Positions 1-6,042 of a DNA stretch of 13,772 bases are shown in pieces. This DNA comes from a bacterium (lineage in GTDB: Bacteria > Verrucomicrobiota > Verrucomicrobiae > Opitutales > Opitutaceae), in assembly GCA_021780625.1 (NCBI GenBank), contig JAJXYI010000381.1:1-13772 (forward strand), given 5' to 3'. Within the stretch, counting starts at the first letter, position 1. The number at the start of each line of letters is the position of its first letter. A model generated the notes under the pieces. It made no database searches and was not told the origin of the DNA. It worked only from the letters and a program-made list of their open reading frames with translations. The translations under genes were made by a program, and so were the position numbers.

Positions 1-522
1 CACCCACGACAGGTGCATGCCATTGTGCAGCCACCCCGTCAGAGTCACCAGCAGGCCCGACGCAATCACCGCTCCCATGTTCCAACACATGCCCTGCAGG
101 CCCGAGTAGCGCGCCTGGTCCTTCGGCGGCATCGTCGTCATGAATACACCATCCGCCACGATGTCCTGAGTCGCCGAGGCAAAGCCCGTCACCCAGAAGA
201 AGGCCAGCGACACGGAGAAAAAGCTCGGAATCGGAAGCGCGAAGGCCACCAGGCCCAGCGAAGCCATCATCACAAACTCCATCGAAATCACCCAAAACCG
301 CTTGGTCTTGAACGGCTCGAGGAACGGCGACCAGATCGGCTTCAAGACCCACGGCAGGTACAGCTGGCTCGTGTAGATCGCGATCTTCTCCGTCGAGACC
401 CCCATGTTCTTGTAGATGATCGCCGCCACCAGGCCGACCGTCACGTTCGGCAGCCCCATGGCCAGATAGAGGGTCGGTACCCAGGCGAGCGGATGGACAG
501 GCTTCTTTTTTGGGGAGGTCAT
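1..522 (-). CDS. AmpG-like MFS transporter, N-terminal 174 residues (runs off window)
   Basis: Inner-membrane major facilitator protein of the AmpG/PAT type, probably importing a sugar or oligosaccharide. Only the N-terminal 174 residues are in the window; the frame is open through base 1. Hydrophobic segments lie at about residues 12-36, 78-98, 101-116 and 144-163. The stretch LYLPWVLKPIWSPF (54-67) followed by a basic KTKR (72-75) matches the first cytoplasmic loop of this subfamily, and ATQDIVADG (117-125) matches its conserved fourth-helix segment. Homologues in Bacteroidota and Verrucomicrobiota often lie beside polysaccharide-degradation genes (family knowledge). The ATG at 522 was chosen; an in-frame ATG at 546 would add 8 residues, and neither has a convincing ribosome binding site. 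It is divergent from the Gfo/Idh/MocA gene, which supports a sugar role. The substrate cannot be read from the sequence. Confidence 0.85.
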   Translation of the reverse strand, partial: MTSPKKKPVHPLAWVPTLYLAMGLPNVTVGLVAAIIYKNMGVSTEKIAIYTSQLYLPWVLKPIWSPFLEPFKTKRFWVISMEFVMMASLGLVAFALPIPSFFSVSLAFFWVTGFASATQDIVADGVFMTTMPPKDQARYSGLQGMCWNMGAVIASGLLVTLTGWLHNGMHLSWV

Positions 523-715
523 CGTTTTGGCAGGGGGCGCGAGCATGAGCGGGATGAATTAACCCTAAATCAACCCAATTTTGGGAATCCGTTTTCGGGT
601 TCACACTTCCCGCCCCAGGCCTGGTGGCTCGCTTCTTTTCGTTTTCTTCCAAGGCTCGATTCCGCGGTCAACGGCTAGTTCGTTGCTTCTGTTCCATTCA
701 ACCCCCGGATTTTGG
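523..715. promoter_or_regulatory. Divergent intergenic region between MFS transporter and oxidoreductase genes
   Basis: This 193-bp gap separates two divergent start codons, so it should hold promoters for both. It is more AT-rich than the genes around it. I see no convincing -35/-10 pair. Two short symmetric elements are visible: CCAGGCCTGG at 615-624, a perfect 10-bp palindrome, and CCCAATTTTGGG at 574-585, 5-bp arms around a 2-bp centre. Either could be a regulator half-site pair, but both are short enough to be chance. The regulatory role is inferred from position only. Confidence 0.5.
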
Positions 716-1873
716 ATGAATCGAAAACTTCGCTACGGCATGATCGGCGGCGGCCGAGGAGCCTTCATCGGCGCCGTCCATCGCATCGCGGCCGCCATGG
801 ACGGCCAGGCCGATCTCGTGGCAGGCGCGTTCTCCAGCGATCCCAAACGCTCCCGCGGCTCCGGCGCCGCTCTGTTCCTCGACCCGGACCGCGTCTACGG
901 CAGCTACGCCGAGATGGCCCGCTCGGAACGCGCACGCCCCGCCGCCGATCGGCTCGATTTCGTGGTGATCGTCACGCCCAACCACGAGCACTTCGCTCCC
1001 GCAAAGCTCTTCCTCGAGTCCGGTTTTCACGTGTTCCTCGACAAGCCGGCCACCTTCGACCTCGCCCAGGCACGGCGCCTGCGCTCCGTCGTGCGCAGAT
1101 CCCGCCGCCTGCTCGTCCTCACCCACAATTACACGGGCTACGCCATGGTCCGCCAGGCACGCCATCTCGTGCAGTCGGGCGAGCTGGGCGCGATCCGGAA
1201 AGTCGTCGTCGAGTATCCCCAGGGCTGGCTCAGCTCCGCGATCGAACGCTCGGGACAGAAGCAGGCCTCCTGGCGCACCGATCCCAATCGCAGCGGCGCC
1301 GCAGGCTGCATGGGCGACATCGGCACCCATGCCGAGAATCTCGCCCGCTACGTCACGGGCCTCGAGATCGAATCCCTCTGCGCGGATCTCACCACCTTCG
1401 TCAAGGGCCGCAAACTCGACGACGACGGCAGCGTGCTGCTGCGCTTTCGCGGAGGCGCCAGGGGCATCCTCCATGCCTCCCAAATCTGCCGGGGCGAGGA
1501 AAACGCGCTCGCGCTGCGCGTCTACGGCACGCGCGCCTCGCTCGCCTGGCACCAGGAGCGCCCCGAGGAGCTGCTCGTGCTGCGAGCCAACGCGCCCCGC
1601 CAGGTCTTTCGCCGCGGCAACTCCTATCTGTGCGAGAGCGCCCGCGCCGCCGCACGCATCCCCGCCGGCCACCCCGAAGGCTACCTGGAGGCGTTCGCCA
1701 ATCTCTACCGCGACGCCTTCCGTGCCATCCGCGCCCTCGCCGCGGGCAAACGTATTCCCCGCATCATCGACTTTCCGACGATCGAGGACGGCGTCACCGG
1801 CATGGCCTTCATCGAGGCCGTCGTGAAAAGCTCCAGGCATGGAGCCCGTTGGGTCCGAATGCCCCGGTCCTAG
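716..1873 (+). CDS. Gfo/Idh/MocA family NAD(P)-dependent oxidoreductase
   Basis: Cytoplasmic oxidoreductase of 385 residues, the usual family length, that would oxidise or reduce a sugar, sugar acid or inositol-type substrate with NAD(P). The N-terminal Rossmann fold begins with [11 protein letters not shown] (9-19). VIVTPNHEH (84-92) and FLDKP (107-111) follow; Lys110 in DKP is the equivalent of the family's EKP lysine. GDIGTH (200-205) supplies the Asp and His expected at the catalytic site of the C-terminal alpha/beta domain. The ATG at 716 was chosen because the glycine-rich motif should lie within about 10 residues of the N-terminus; the longer frame from 581 adds 45 residues of non-family sequence. 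Divergent from an MFS transporter, it probably acts on the imported sugar. Its stop overlaps the convergent glycosyltransferase stop. The substrate is unknown; this family is too diverse to assign one. Confidence 0.93.
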   Translation: MNRKLRYGMIGGGRGAFIGAVHRIAAAMDGQADLVAGAFSSDPKRSRGSGAALFLDPDRVYGSYAEMARSERARPAADRLDFVVIVTPNHEHFAPAKLFLESGFHVFLDKPATFDLAQARRLRSVVRRSRRLLVLTHNYTGYAMVRQARHLVQSGELGAIRKVVVEYPQGWLSSAIERSGQKQASWRTDPNRSGAAGCMGDIGTHAENLARYVTGLEIESLCADLTTFVKGRKLDDDGSVLLRFRGGARGILHASQICRGEENALALRVYGTRASLAWHQERPEELLVLRANAPRQVFRRGNSYLCESARAAARIPAGHPEGYLEAFANLYRDAFRAIRALAAGKRIPRIIDFPTIEDGVTGMAFIEAVVKSSRHGARWVRMPRS

Positions 1874-3015
1874 GTCCGCCCCCGCACGCCAGCCCGTTCC
1901 AGCGCCTCTCGGAACCGCTCGGCCACCGACGCCATGTCGGGGCTGGCGTCCGCCAGCCGGCTGCACAGCGCCTTTGCCTCCATCGCCTGCGCCAGATCCG
2001 CCAGCCGCAGCGTCTCCCGTGCGAGCTCCGCCGGCGTGTCCGCCAGCGGTGAGAGCATCTCGTCCCAGCGATAGCCCCGCGCCCCCGCACGCGACGACAC
2101 CACGGGTATCCGCCACCCCAGCGGCACCGCCAGCTTCGTGCTGCACCCGCGCGCGTAACAGAAAATTGGATTCGTGAAGCAGCACCACGTGGCCGCCTCC
2201 TTCTCCATCTCCTCGTCGCTCAGCGGCCCGAGGTAGTCGATGAACCGATGTCGCGCCGCCAGTTCCCCCCCCTTCTCCCTCGGCGATCCGATCAGCCGAA
2301 GCCTCAATTTCCCGGCGCCCTGCCGGCCAATCTCCCCGCACAGCAGCTCCAGGCCCTCCAGGTTCGGCGCATGCACCAGGGTCGCCACGTGCCCGACCCG
2401 CCCGTCAACCGGCTTCCACTCCAGCGGAGCGAAGTCCACGGCCCTGGGCAGAAGCACGACGTCGCGCGCTCCAAGCCAGCGCGCAATCCACTGGTCGGTC
2501 TCGGACAGGCAGAAGGTCACGTCGTAGGTCCGATGCTGCCGCATCTCCTCGAACAGCTGCCGGCCCAGCCACCACGACTCCCATGCGCCGCCCGGCCGAC
2601 GCCCATTCCTGTCGCCGCGAAATCGCGCGTAGTGCAGGAAGTCGCTGCTGTCCAATCCGTGCGACAGCATCGCCACGCGCACGTCCGAGGGCAGGCGCGA
2701 TGCCAGGTCCGCGGCAAGCGGTCCCGGCTCGACCTGGTTGAGGAACAGCCAGCCCGCATCGCTCGTTTCGAAGGCCCTCAGGCAGTCGCTATAGGCACGC
2801 TTGGGAAGGAAGTCGTGGTAGGGACGCCGGAAGAGGCGCCGCCGGAGCTTCGTCCCCAGGCTCTGGTCCACGTCGTAGGGAAGCAGCTCCACCTCGAACC
2901 CCGCCAGACGCGCCACGTCCAAATACTCCCGCGTACAGCGCTGCACTCCACCGCCGCCGGGCGTCAGGGCGTAGCTCGCCGAGGAAAACAGGGCTTTGCG
3001 AAGGTTGCGGGTCAT
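1870..3015 (-). CDS. GT4-like (GT-B fold) glycosyltransferase
   Basis: Glycosyltransferase of 381 residues, probably cytoplasmic or membrane-associated, transferring a sugar from a nucleotide donor to a glycan acceptor. The N-terminal domain carries TPGGGGVQR (18-26), like the glycine-rich acceptor-side loop of GT-B enzymes. The C-terminal domain starts near VGHVATLVHAPNLEGLELL (207-225) and continues with YLGPLSDEEME (261-271) and GCSTKLAVPLGWRIPVVSS (290-308), the usual GT4 donor-domain order. The usual EX7E motif is not obvious, so the family is less certain than the fold. Start ATG at 3015 was chosen because the frame extended to 3249 lies inside the upstream GT2 gene and is low-complexity, arginine-rich sequence. 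It follows the GT2 gene by 58 bp on the same strand, so the two are probably cotranscribed. No Shine-Dalgarno is visible. Acceptor and donor are unknown. Confidence 0.85.
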   Translation of the reverse strand: MTRNLRKALFSSASYALTPGGGGVQRCTREYLDVARLAGFEVELLPYDVDQSLGTKLRRRLFRRPYHDFLPKRAYSDCLRAFETSDAGWLFLNQVEPGPLAADLASRLPSDVRVAMLSHGLDSSDFLHYARFRGDRNGRRPGGAWESWWLGRQLFEEMRQHRTYDVTFCLSETDQWIARWLGARDVVLLPRAVDFAPLEWKPVDGRVGHVATLVHAPNLEGLELLCGEIGRQGAGKLRLRLIGSPREKGGELAARHRFIDYLGPLSDEEMEKEAATWCCFTNPIFCYARGCSTKLAVPLGWRIPVVSSRAGARGYRWDEMLSPLADTPAELARETLRLADLAQAMEAKALCSRLADASPDMASVAERFREALERAGVRGRT

Positions 3016-3059
3016 GGAAACGGACCGGATACCAGACGGTTCAAGGCAGCTCCGCAACC
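3003..3059 (-). repeat. 8-bp inverted repeat flanking the GT4 start codon
   Basis: GGTTGCGG at 3003-3010 is the exact reverse complement of CCGCAACC at 3052-3059, with 41 bases between. In the minus-strand mRNA the arms could pair and hold the GT4 start codon (3015-3013) at the foot of the loop. The pairing is seen directly; any effect on translation is speculation, and an 8-bp match over this distance may be chance. Confidence 0.3.
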
Positions 3060-3073
3060 CATCGCTGCAGCCC

Positions 3074-4030
3074 CTAGCCGCGCTTCGGATTGAGCCGGTC
3101 GCGAAGGCGCTTCGCCAGCTTCCAGCCCAGCAGCCGCGACAGCCTCTGGAACGCCGGTCCCGCCGGCATCGGGCGCGCCGAGCCCCCAAGTCTGCGGCAT
3201 TCGCGCTCGGCCTGCCTGCACAGATCGGGTCTTCCCGGGTACAGCTCAAAGGCCGCCCACTTCCACGCGTAGGCCGCCGCCGCCACGCTGCGGCTCGAGC
3301 TGTCCGCCGCCAGCAGGCGCTCGACGATCAGCCGGTTCGCCAGGAACATCGACTCGAGGGAACGCGAGTCCTTCCTGCGGCTAAGACTGCCCTTCAGCCC
3401 AGAGCGGTAATAGACCCGCGACCCCGGGCAGTAGAGTATGCGTTTCGCCGCCAGCGCCACCCGCGCGAAATATTCGCCGTCGTCGTTGAGCGTGATCCGC
3501 TCGTCCCAGGGCCCCGCCCGGTCCAGCAGCGCCCGGGGCGCCAGCCACGCCGCAGGCTGCATCATCGCCGTCGCCTCGAAAAACACCTGGAGAAACTCCA
3601 CGCCATCCATGTCACGGTGATTTGGATACTCTCCGAATTCAGCCCCATCTGGATCCCCCTCGAAGCGCCCCCACTCGCCCGACGCGAGGTGGTCCGGCCC
3701 CGCCACCTCCAGCCGCCGCATCTGGATCTCGATCTTTTCCGGATGCAGCAGATCGTCGGCATCCAGGAACTGGATGTAGTCCCCGCCCGCCTCGCGCAGG
3801 CCGCGGTTGCGCGCAGCGCTCGCCGACCGGTTCTCCTGCGCGATCACCTTCACCCCGGGCAGCAGCGCATAGCTGCGGACGATCTCCAGGCTGCGATCAC
3901 GCGATCCGTCGTCGACGACGATGATCTCCTTGTTCCTCCAGGTCTGCCCCACCGCCGAATCGAGGGTCTGCGCTATCCACGGCTCGGCGTTGTAGCAGGG
4001 TATGATGATCGATACGAGGGATTGGCTCAT
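3074..4030 (-). CDS. GT2 family (GT-A fold) glycosyltransferase
   Basis: Family 2 glycosyltransferase of 318 residues that transfers a sugar from a nucleotide-sugar donor, acting at the cytoplasmic face of the inner membrane. VSIIIPCYNAE (6-16) is the classic start of the fold. VVDDGSRD (38-45) binds the nucleotide, RNRGLREA (74-81) follows, and FLDADD (88-93) contains the DXD metal-binding motif. WDERITLNDDGEYF (175-188) is the typical ED-like catalytic region. There are no membrane spans. ATG at 4030 was chosen because the core fold then begins at residue 6; a GTG at 4054 would add 8 residues. It lies 75 bp downstream of an unrecognised secreted-protein gene and 58 bp upstream of the GT4 gene on the same strand. 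With FkbM nearby it suggests a surface-glycan gene group. The sugar is not predictable. Confidence 0.92.
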   Translation of the reverse strand: MSQSLVSIIIPCYNAEPWIAQTLDSAVGQTWRNKEIIVVDDGSRDRSLEIVRSYALLPGVKVIAQENRSASAARNRGLREAGGDYIQFLDADDLLHPEKIEIQMRRLEVAGPDHLASGEWGRFEGDPDGAEFGEYPNHRDMDGVEFLQVFFEATAMMQPAAWLAPRALLDRAGPWDERITLNDDGEYFARVALAAKRILYCPGSRVYYRSGLKGSLSRRKDSRSLESMFLANRLIVERLLAADSSSRSVAAAAYAWKWAAFELYPGRPDLCRQAERECRRLGGSARPMPAGPAFQRLSRLLGWKLAKRLRDRLNPKRG

Positions 4031-4105
4031 CGCGGGGCAATTCAGCTCCACCACCCAGCCTAGAAAACGCCCTTACTCTGCACCAACAAATTCCGTCCAC
4101 CCGGC

Positions 4106-4864
4106 TCAGTAAGCCTGACGCCGGCCGCCCGTGCACTCGTAGGTCAGGTTGGTCACACTCGACCTGAGGTTCCGCTCCCCTCCGCCCGAACCGCTCGATT
4201 CGCGCTCCTGCCTCGTCACCAGCAGCCTGCCCCCGGTAACCATGAACCAATAGCGTTCCCGTTCGCTCGTCTCAAACGTGATCACCAGCAGCGCCCGACC
4301 CCTGGCGGTCAGTTTCATGTCTGCCGCGAGCGGTATTCCCGTCGCATCCGTCCAGATCCGCTCCGTGAAGTCCGCCTGTTTCACGTACTTCCTGTCGTGG
4401 ACGTTCAACTTGGGTTTTAGCCGCACCGTCAGCAGCCGCGCCGGCCTACCCTCGAACAGGGTGCCCGCATCGCTCACCAGCTGCGCCCCCTCCAACCCCC
4501 GCTGCAGCCTCTGAGCCGCATGGAAGTAGTCGTAGACACGTTCCGCATCCAGGGTTTGGAGGATGTGCCGCGTCGGAGTGCGGATCTCCGGATTGCGCGC
4601 ATGGGCCTCGAGTTCCGCGGACGCGGTGGCGAGGACGCGCTTGGCCCAAAAAAGACTCAGGCCCGTCGGTCCCTCCTCCGCCACCACCGAGGCCTTCCCG
4701 CGCTCCTCCGCCGCCGCGTCCCCTTCCCGGCTCGTGAACGCATACTCGACCACCGCCCGCACCGGCTGCGTGCCGTCCAGCCCTGCCAGGCGCGCCCGAA
4801 GCGCATCCAGGGCATTGGCCCGCAGGAGCGGAGTCAGGACAAGGAAAAGCACGAGCAGTCGCAT
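4106..4864 (-). CDS. Secreted protein of unknown function
   Basis: I do not recognise a family with confidence. The 252-residue product begins with an apparent Sec signal, MRLLVLFLVLTPLLRANA (1-18), with cleavage likely near residue 18. There is no cysteine lipobox, so a periplasmic or exported protein is expected. The mature part is rich in alternating hydrophobic/charged strands, for example LLTVRLKPKL (144-153) and ALLVITFETSERERYWFMV (191-209), which suggests a beta-rich fold, perhaps of the LolA or periplasmic-sensor kind. That resemblance is only a guess. A Ser/Gly-rich linker, SSGSGGG (223-229), precedes the C-terminal tail. Start is uncertain: ATG 4864 gives a compact signal peptide, ATG 4885 adds MAGLKSI, and GTG 4927 is also in frame. 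It precedes GT2 and GT4 genes on the same strand and is divergent from VF530. Confidence 0.75.
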   Translation of the reverse strand: MRLLVLFLVLTPLLRANALDALRARLAGLDGTQPVRAVVEYAFTSREGDAAAEERGKASVVAEEGPTGLSLFWAKRVLATASAELEAHARNPEIRTPTRHILQTLDAERVYDYFHAAQRLQRGLEGAQLVSDAGTLFEGRPARLLTVRLKPKLNVHDRKYVKQADFTERIWTDATGIPLAADMKLTARGRALLVITFETSERERYWFMVTGGRLLVTRQERESSGSGGGERNLRSSVTNLTYECTGGRRQAY

Positions 4865-4974
4865 GATCGATTTCAGACCTGCCATCCTGGCCGAGGCTCC
4901 CTCCGAGGCGACCTTCCGTTTTTCCACATACGAAACTTCGTTGCCCGCCCCTCCGCTTTGACTTGTTTGGTCCC
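4865..4974. promoter_or_regulatory. Divergent intergenic region upstream of the secreted protein and VF530 genes
   Basis: A 110-bp gap lies between two divergent start codons and should contain a promoter for each. A short AT-rich stretch with a TTTTTCC run lies around 4918-4925. I could not identify a well-spaced -35/-10 pair for either direction, and neither start has a Shine-Dalgarno at the normal distance. If the secreted protein uses an upstream start (4885 or 4927) the region is shorter. Confidence 0.4.
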
Positions 4975-5199
4975 ATGCCCGCTCCGACCCCTCATCCCAA
5001 CGATCCCCTTCACGGCGTAACGCTCGAAGCCGTCGTCACCGAGCTGGTCGCCCGTCATGGCTGGGATCAGCTCGGACGCATGATCGAGATCCGCTGCTTC
5101 ACCCACAATCCCAGCGTCAAATCCAGTCTCACCTTCCTCCGCAAGACCCCCTGGGCGCGAAAGAAGGTCGAGGAACTCTACCTCCGCGGATTGGATTGA
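4975..5199 (+). CDS. VF530/DUF2132 family small protein
   Basis: This 74-residue protein matches the VF530 (DUF2132) family along nearly its whole length. It has [16 protein letters not shown] near the start, [15 protein letters not shown] in the middle, and [20 protein letters not shown] then VEELYL at the end. Family members are about 70 residues long and have a compact helical fold. The Vibrio fischeri member was solved structurally and proposed to bind DNA (family knowledge); the physiological role is not established. ATG at 4975 was chosen because family similarity begins within a few residues; a TTG at 4963 is also in frame. It is the only plus-strand gene between 1873 and the window end. 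It converges on the FkbM gene, with a hairpin across the two stops. Its neighbours give no functional clue. Confidence 0.93.
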   Translation: MPAPTPHPNDPLHGVTLEAVVTELVARHGWDQLGRMIEIRCFTHNPSVKSSLTFLRKTPWARKKVEELYLRGLD

Positions 5200-5244
5200 G
5201 GTCGACGCGGCGGGGCAGCGACATCCCTCCGACGATCGACCTCA
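5197..5244. terminator. Bidirectional hairpin terminator candidate spanning both convergent stop codons
   Basis: TGAGGTCGA (5197-5205) and TCGACCTCA (5236-5244) are a perfect 9-bp inverted repeat. Each arm begins with the stop codon of its own gene: TGA of VF530 on plus and TGA of FkbM on minus. Inside, 5206-5207 can pair with 5233-5234, 5208-5210 with 5229-5231, and 5212-5214 with 5225-5227, leaving an 8-base loop around 5216-5223. The stem is long, GC-rich and nearly symmetric, as expected for a bidirectional terminator between convergent genes. No T-tract follows on either strand, so it departs from the standard intrinsic terminator; it may instead protect mRNA 3' ends. Confidence 0.6.
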
Positions 5245-5970
5245 CACCGAGGCGCTGCGGCGAAACAGGGCGTTCACGTACGCCAGGCGCAGCGGGTTGT
5301 CCCAGACCACCTGGTCGTAGACCGCGACGAGACGAAGGTCGTGCCCGCCCAACTGCGCCTGCAACGTGGCAAGCGGCGTGTGAATTGTATCCGAGGGATC
5401 CAGCGTCGCCTCCACGAATACCCAGTCGACGAGTCTCGACTCCAGAGTCGCACGCGCCCCGTCGATGATGCGGGTCTCATAACCCTCTGCGTCGATTTTC
5501 AGCAATGAAATCCTCTCGATACGCTCCGAAGCGACAACCGCGTCGAGCGTGGTCAGATCAATCTCCTCCACTCCGACTTCGCCGCCCGTTCCATCGGGCC
5601 TCCCTTCGATACGATGCGTCTGCGAATCGCTTCCGAGGTGGATCAGGGCCCTGCCGTCCGACCCTCCCAACGCGGTGTGAAAACACCGGACCCCTTCGAG
5701 CCCGGCCACCCTCCGCATCAGATGTTCGAAATTCGCCGAAACCGGTTCGAAACTGAACACGCGCGCCGATGGATACCGTTCCTTCAGCAAAAACGCGGTC
5801 TCTCCCCGGTGGGCACCGACGTCGAAGATCACTCCGTCTTGAGGGAAGCCCAGGCGTTCCAAATCAAGAAACAGATCCGACCCGTAGGACATGCCTCTGC
5901 TTTTCCTCAAAAAAATGCCACACGAGTCCAAGAAGTTCTTACACCGATTCTTGAAGCCGGAAAGAAGCAT
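5242..5970 (-). CDS. FkbM family S-adenosylmethionine-dependent methyltransferase
   Basis: Methyltransferase of 242 residues that transfers a methyl group from S-adenosylmethionine, in this family usually to a hydroxyl of a sugar or polyketide. VIFDVGAHRGETA (47-59) is motif I, which binds the cofactor. FSFEPV (72-77) carries the acidic residue for the ribose hydroxyls, and LLKIDAEGYE (156-165) is the FkbM signature. The length is normal and there is no signal peptide or membrane span. ATG at 5970 was chosen; an internal ATG at 5892 (residue 27) sits just after a run of seven T on the coding strand and would still leave motif I intact. It lies 72 bp downstream of the alginate-lyase-like gene on the same strand, so it may be read through from the pectin operon or have its own promoter. 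A role in O-methylating a surface glycan with the nearby glycosyltransferases is inference. Confidence 0.9.
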   Translation of the reverse strand: MLLSGFKNRCKNFLDSCGIFLRKSRGMSYGSDLFLDLERLGFPQDGVIFDVGAHRGETAFLLKERYPSARVFSFEPVSANFEHLMRRVAGLEGVRCFHTALGGSDGRALIHLGSDSQTHRIEGRPDGTGGEVGVEEIDLTTLDAVVASERIERISLLKIDAEGYETRIIDGARATLESRLVDWVFVEATLDPSDTIHTPLATLQAQLGGHDLRLVAVYDQVVWDNPLRLAYVNALFRRSASV

Positions 5971-6042
5971 GGCGAAGAGGTGTCCGATTCCTTCGCCGAA
6001 CCCAAGTCAAAATCCCCGCGGCAGACACCCCGGGCGATCACC

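Noticed and set aside
581..715. N-terminal extension of the oxidoreductase by 45 residues
   Set aside because: It would push the Rossmann glycine motif away from the N-terminus and would use up most of the divergent promoter region.
698..2341. 547-residue minus-strand open frame across the oxidoreductase and GT4 genes
   Set aside because: Gly/Ala/Glu-rich shadow frame spanning the convergent junction; no domain, and it conflicts with two well-supported genes.
3016..3249. N-terminal extension of the GT4-like glycosyltransferase by 78 residues
   Set aside because: Most of it is the out-of-frame 3' part of the GT2 gene; the protein is Arg/Cys-rich with no family match, and the GT-B fold starts after the ATG at 3015.
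4891..4909. CCGAGGC direct repeat with 12-bp period upstream of the secreted protein
   Set aside because: Only two 7-bp copies in GC-rich sequence; consistent with chance.
5909..5915. Run of seven A (seven T on the FkbM coding strand), a possible slippage site
   Set aside because: Seven bases is short for phase variation and the frame is intact through motif I; noted only because the internal start at 5892 follows it.
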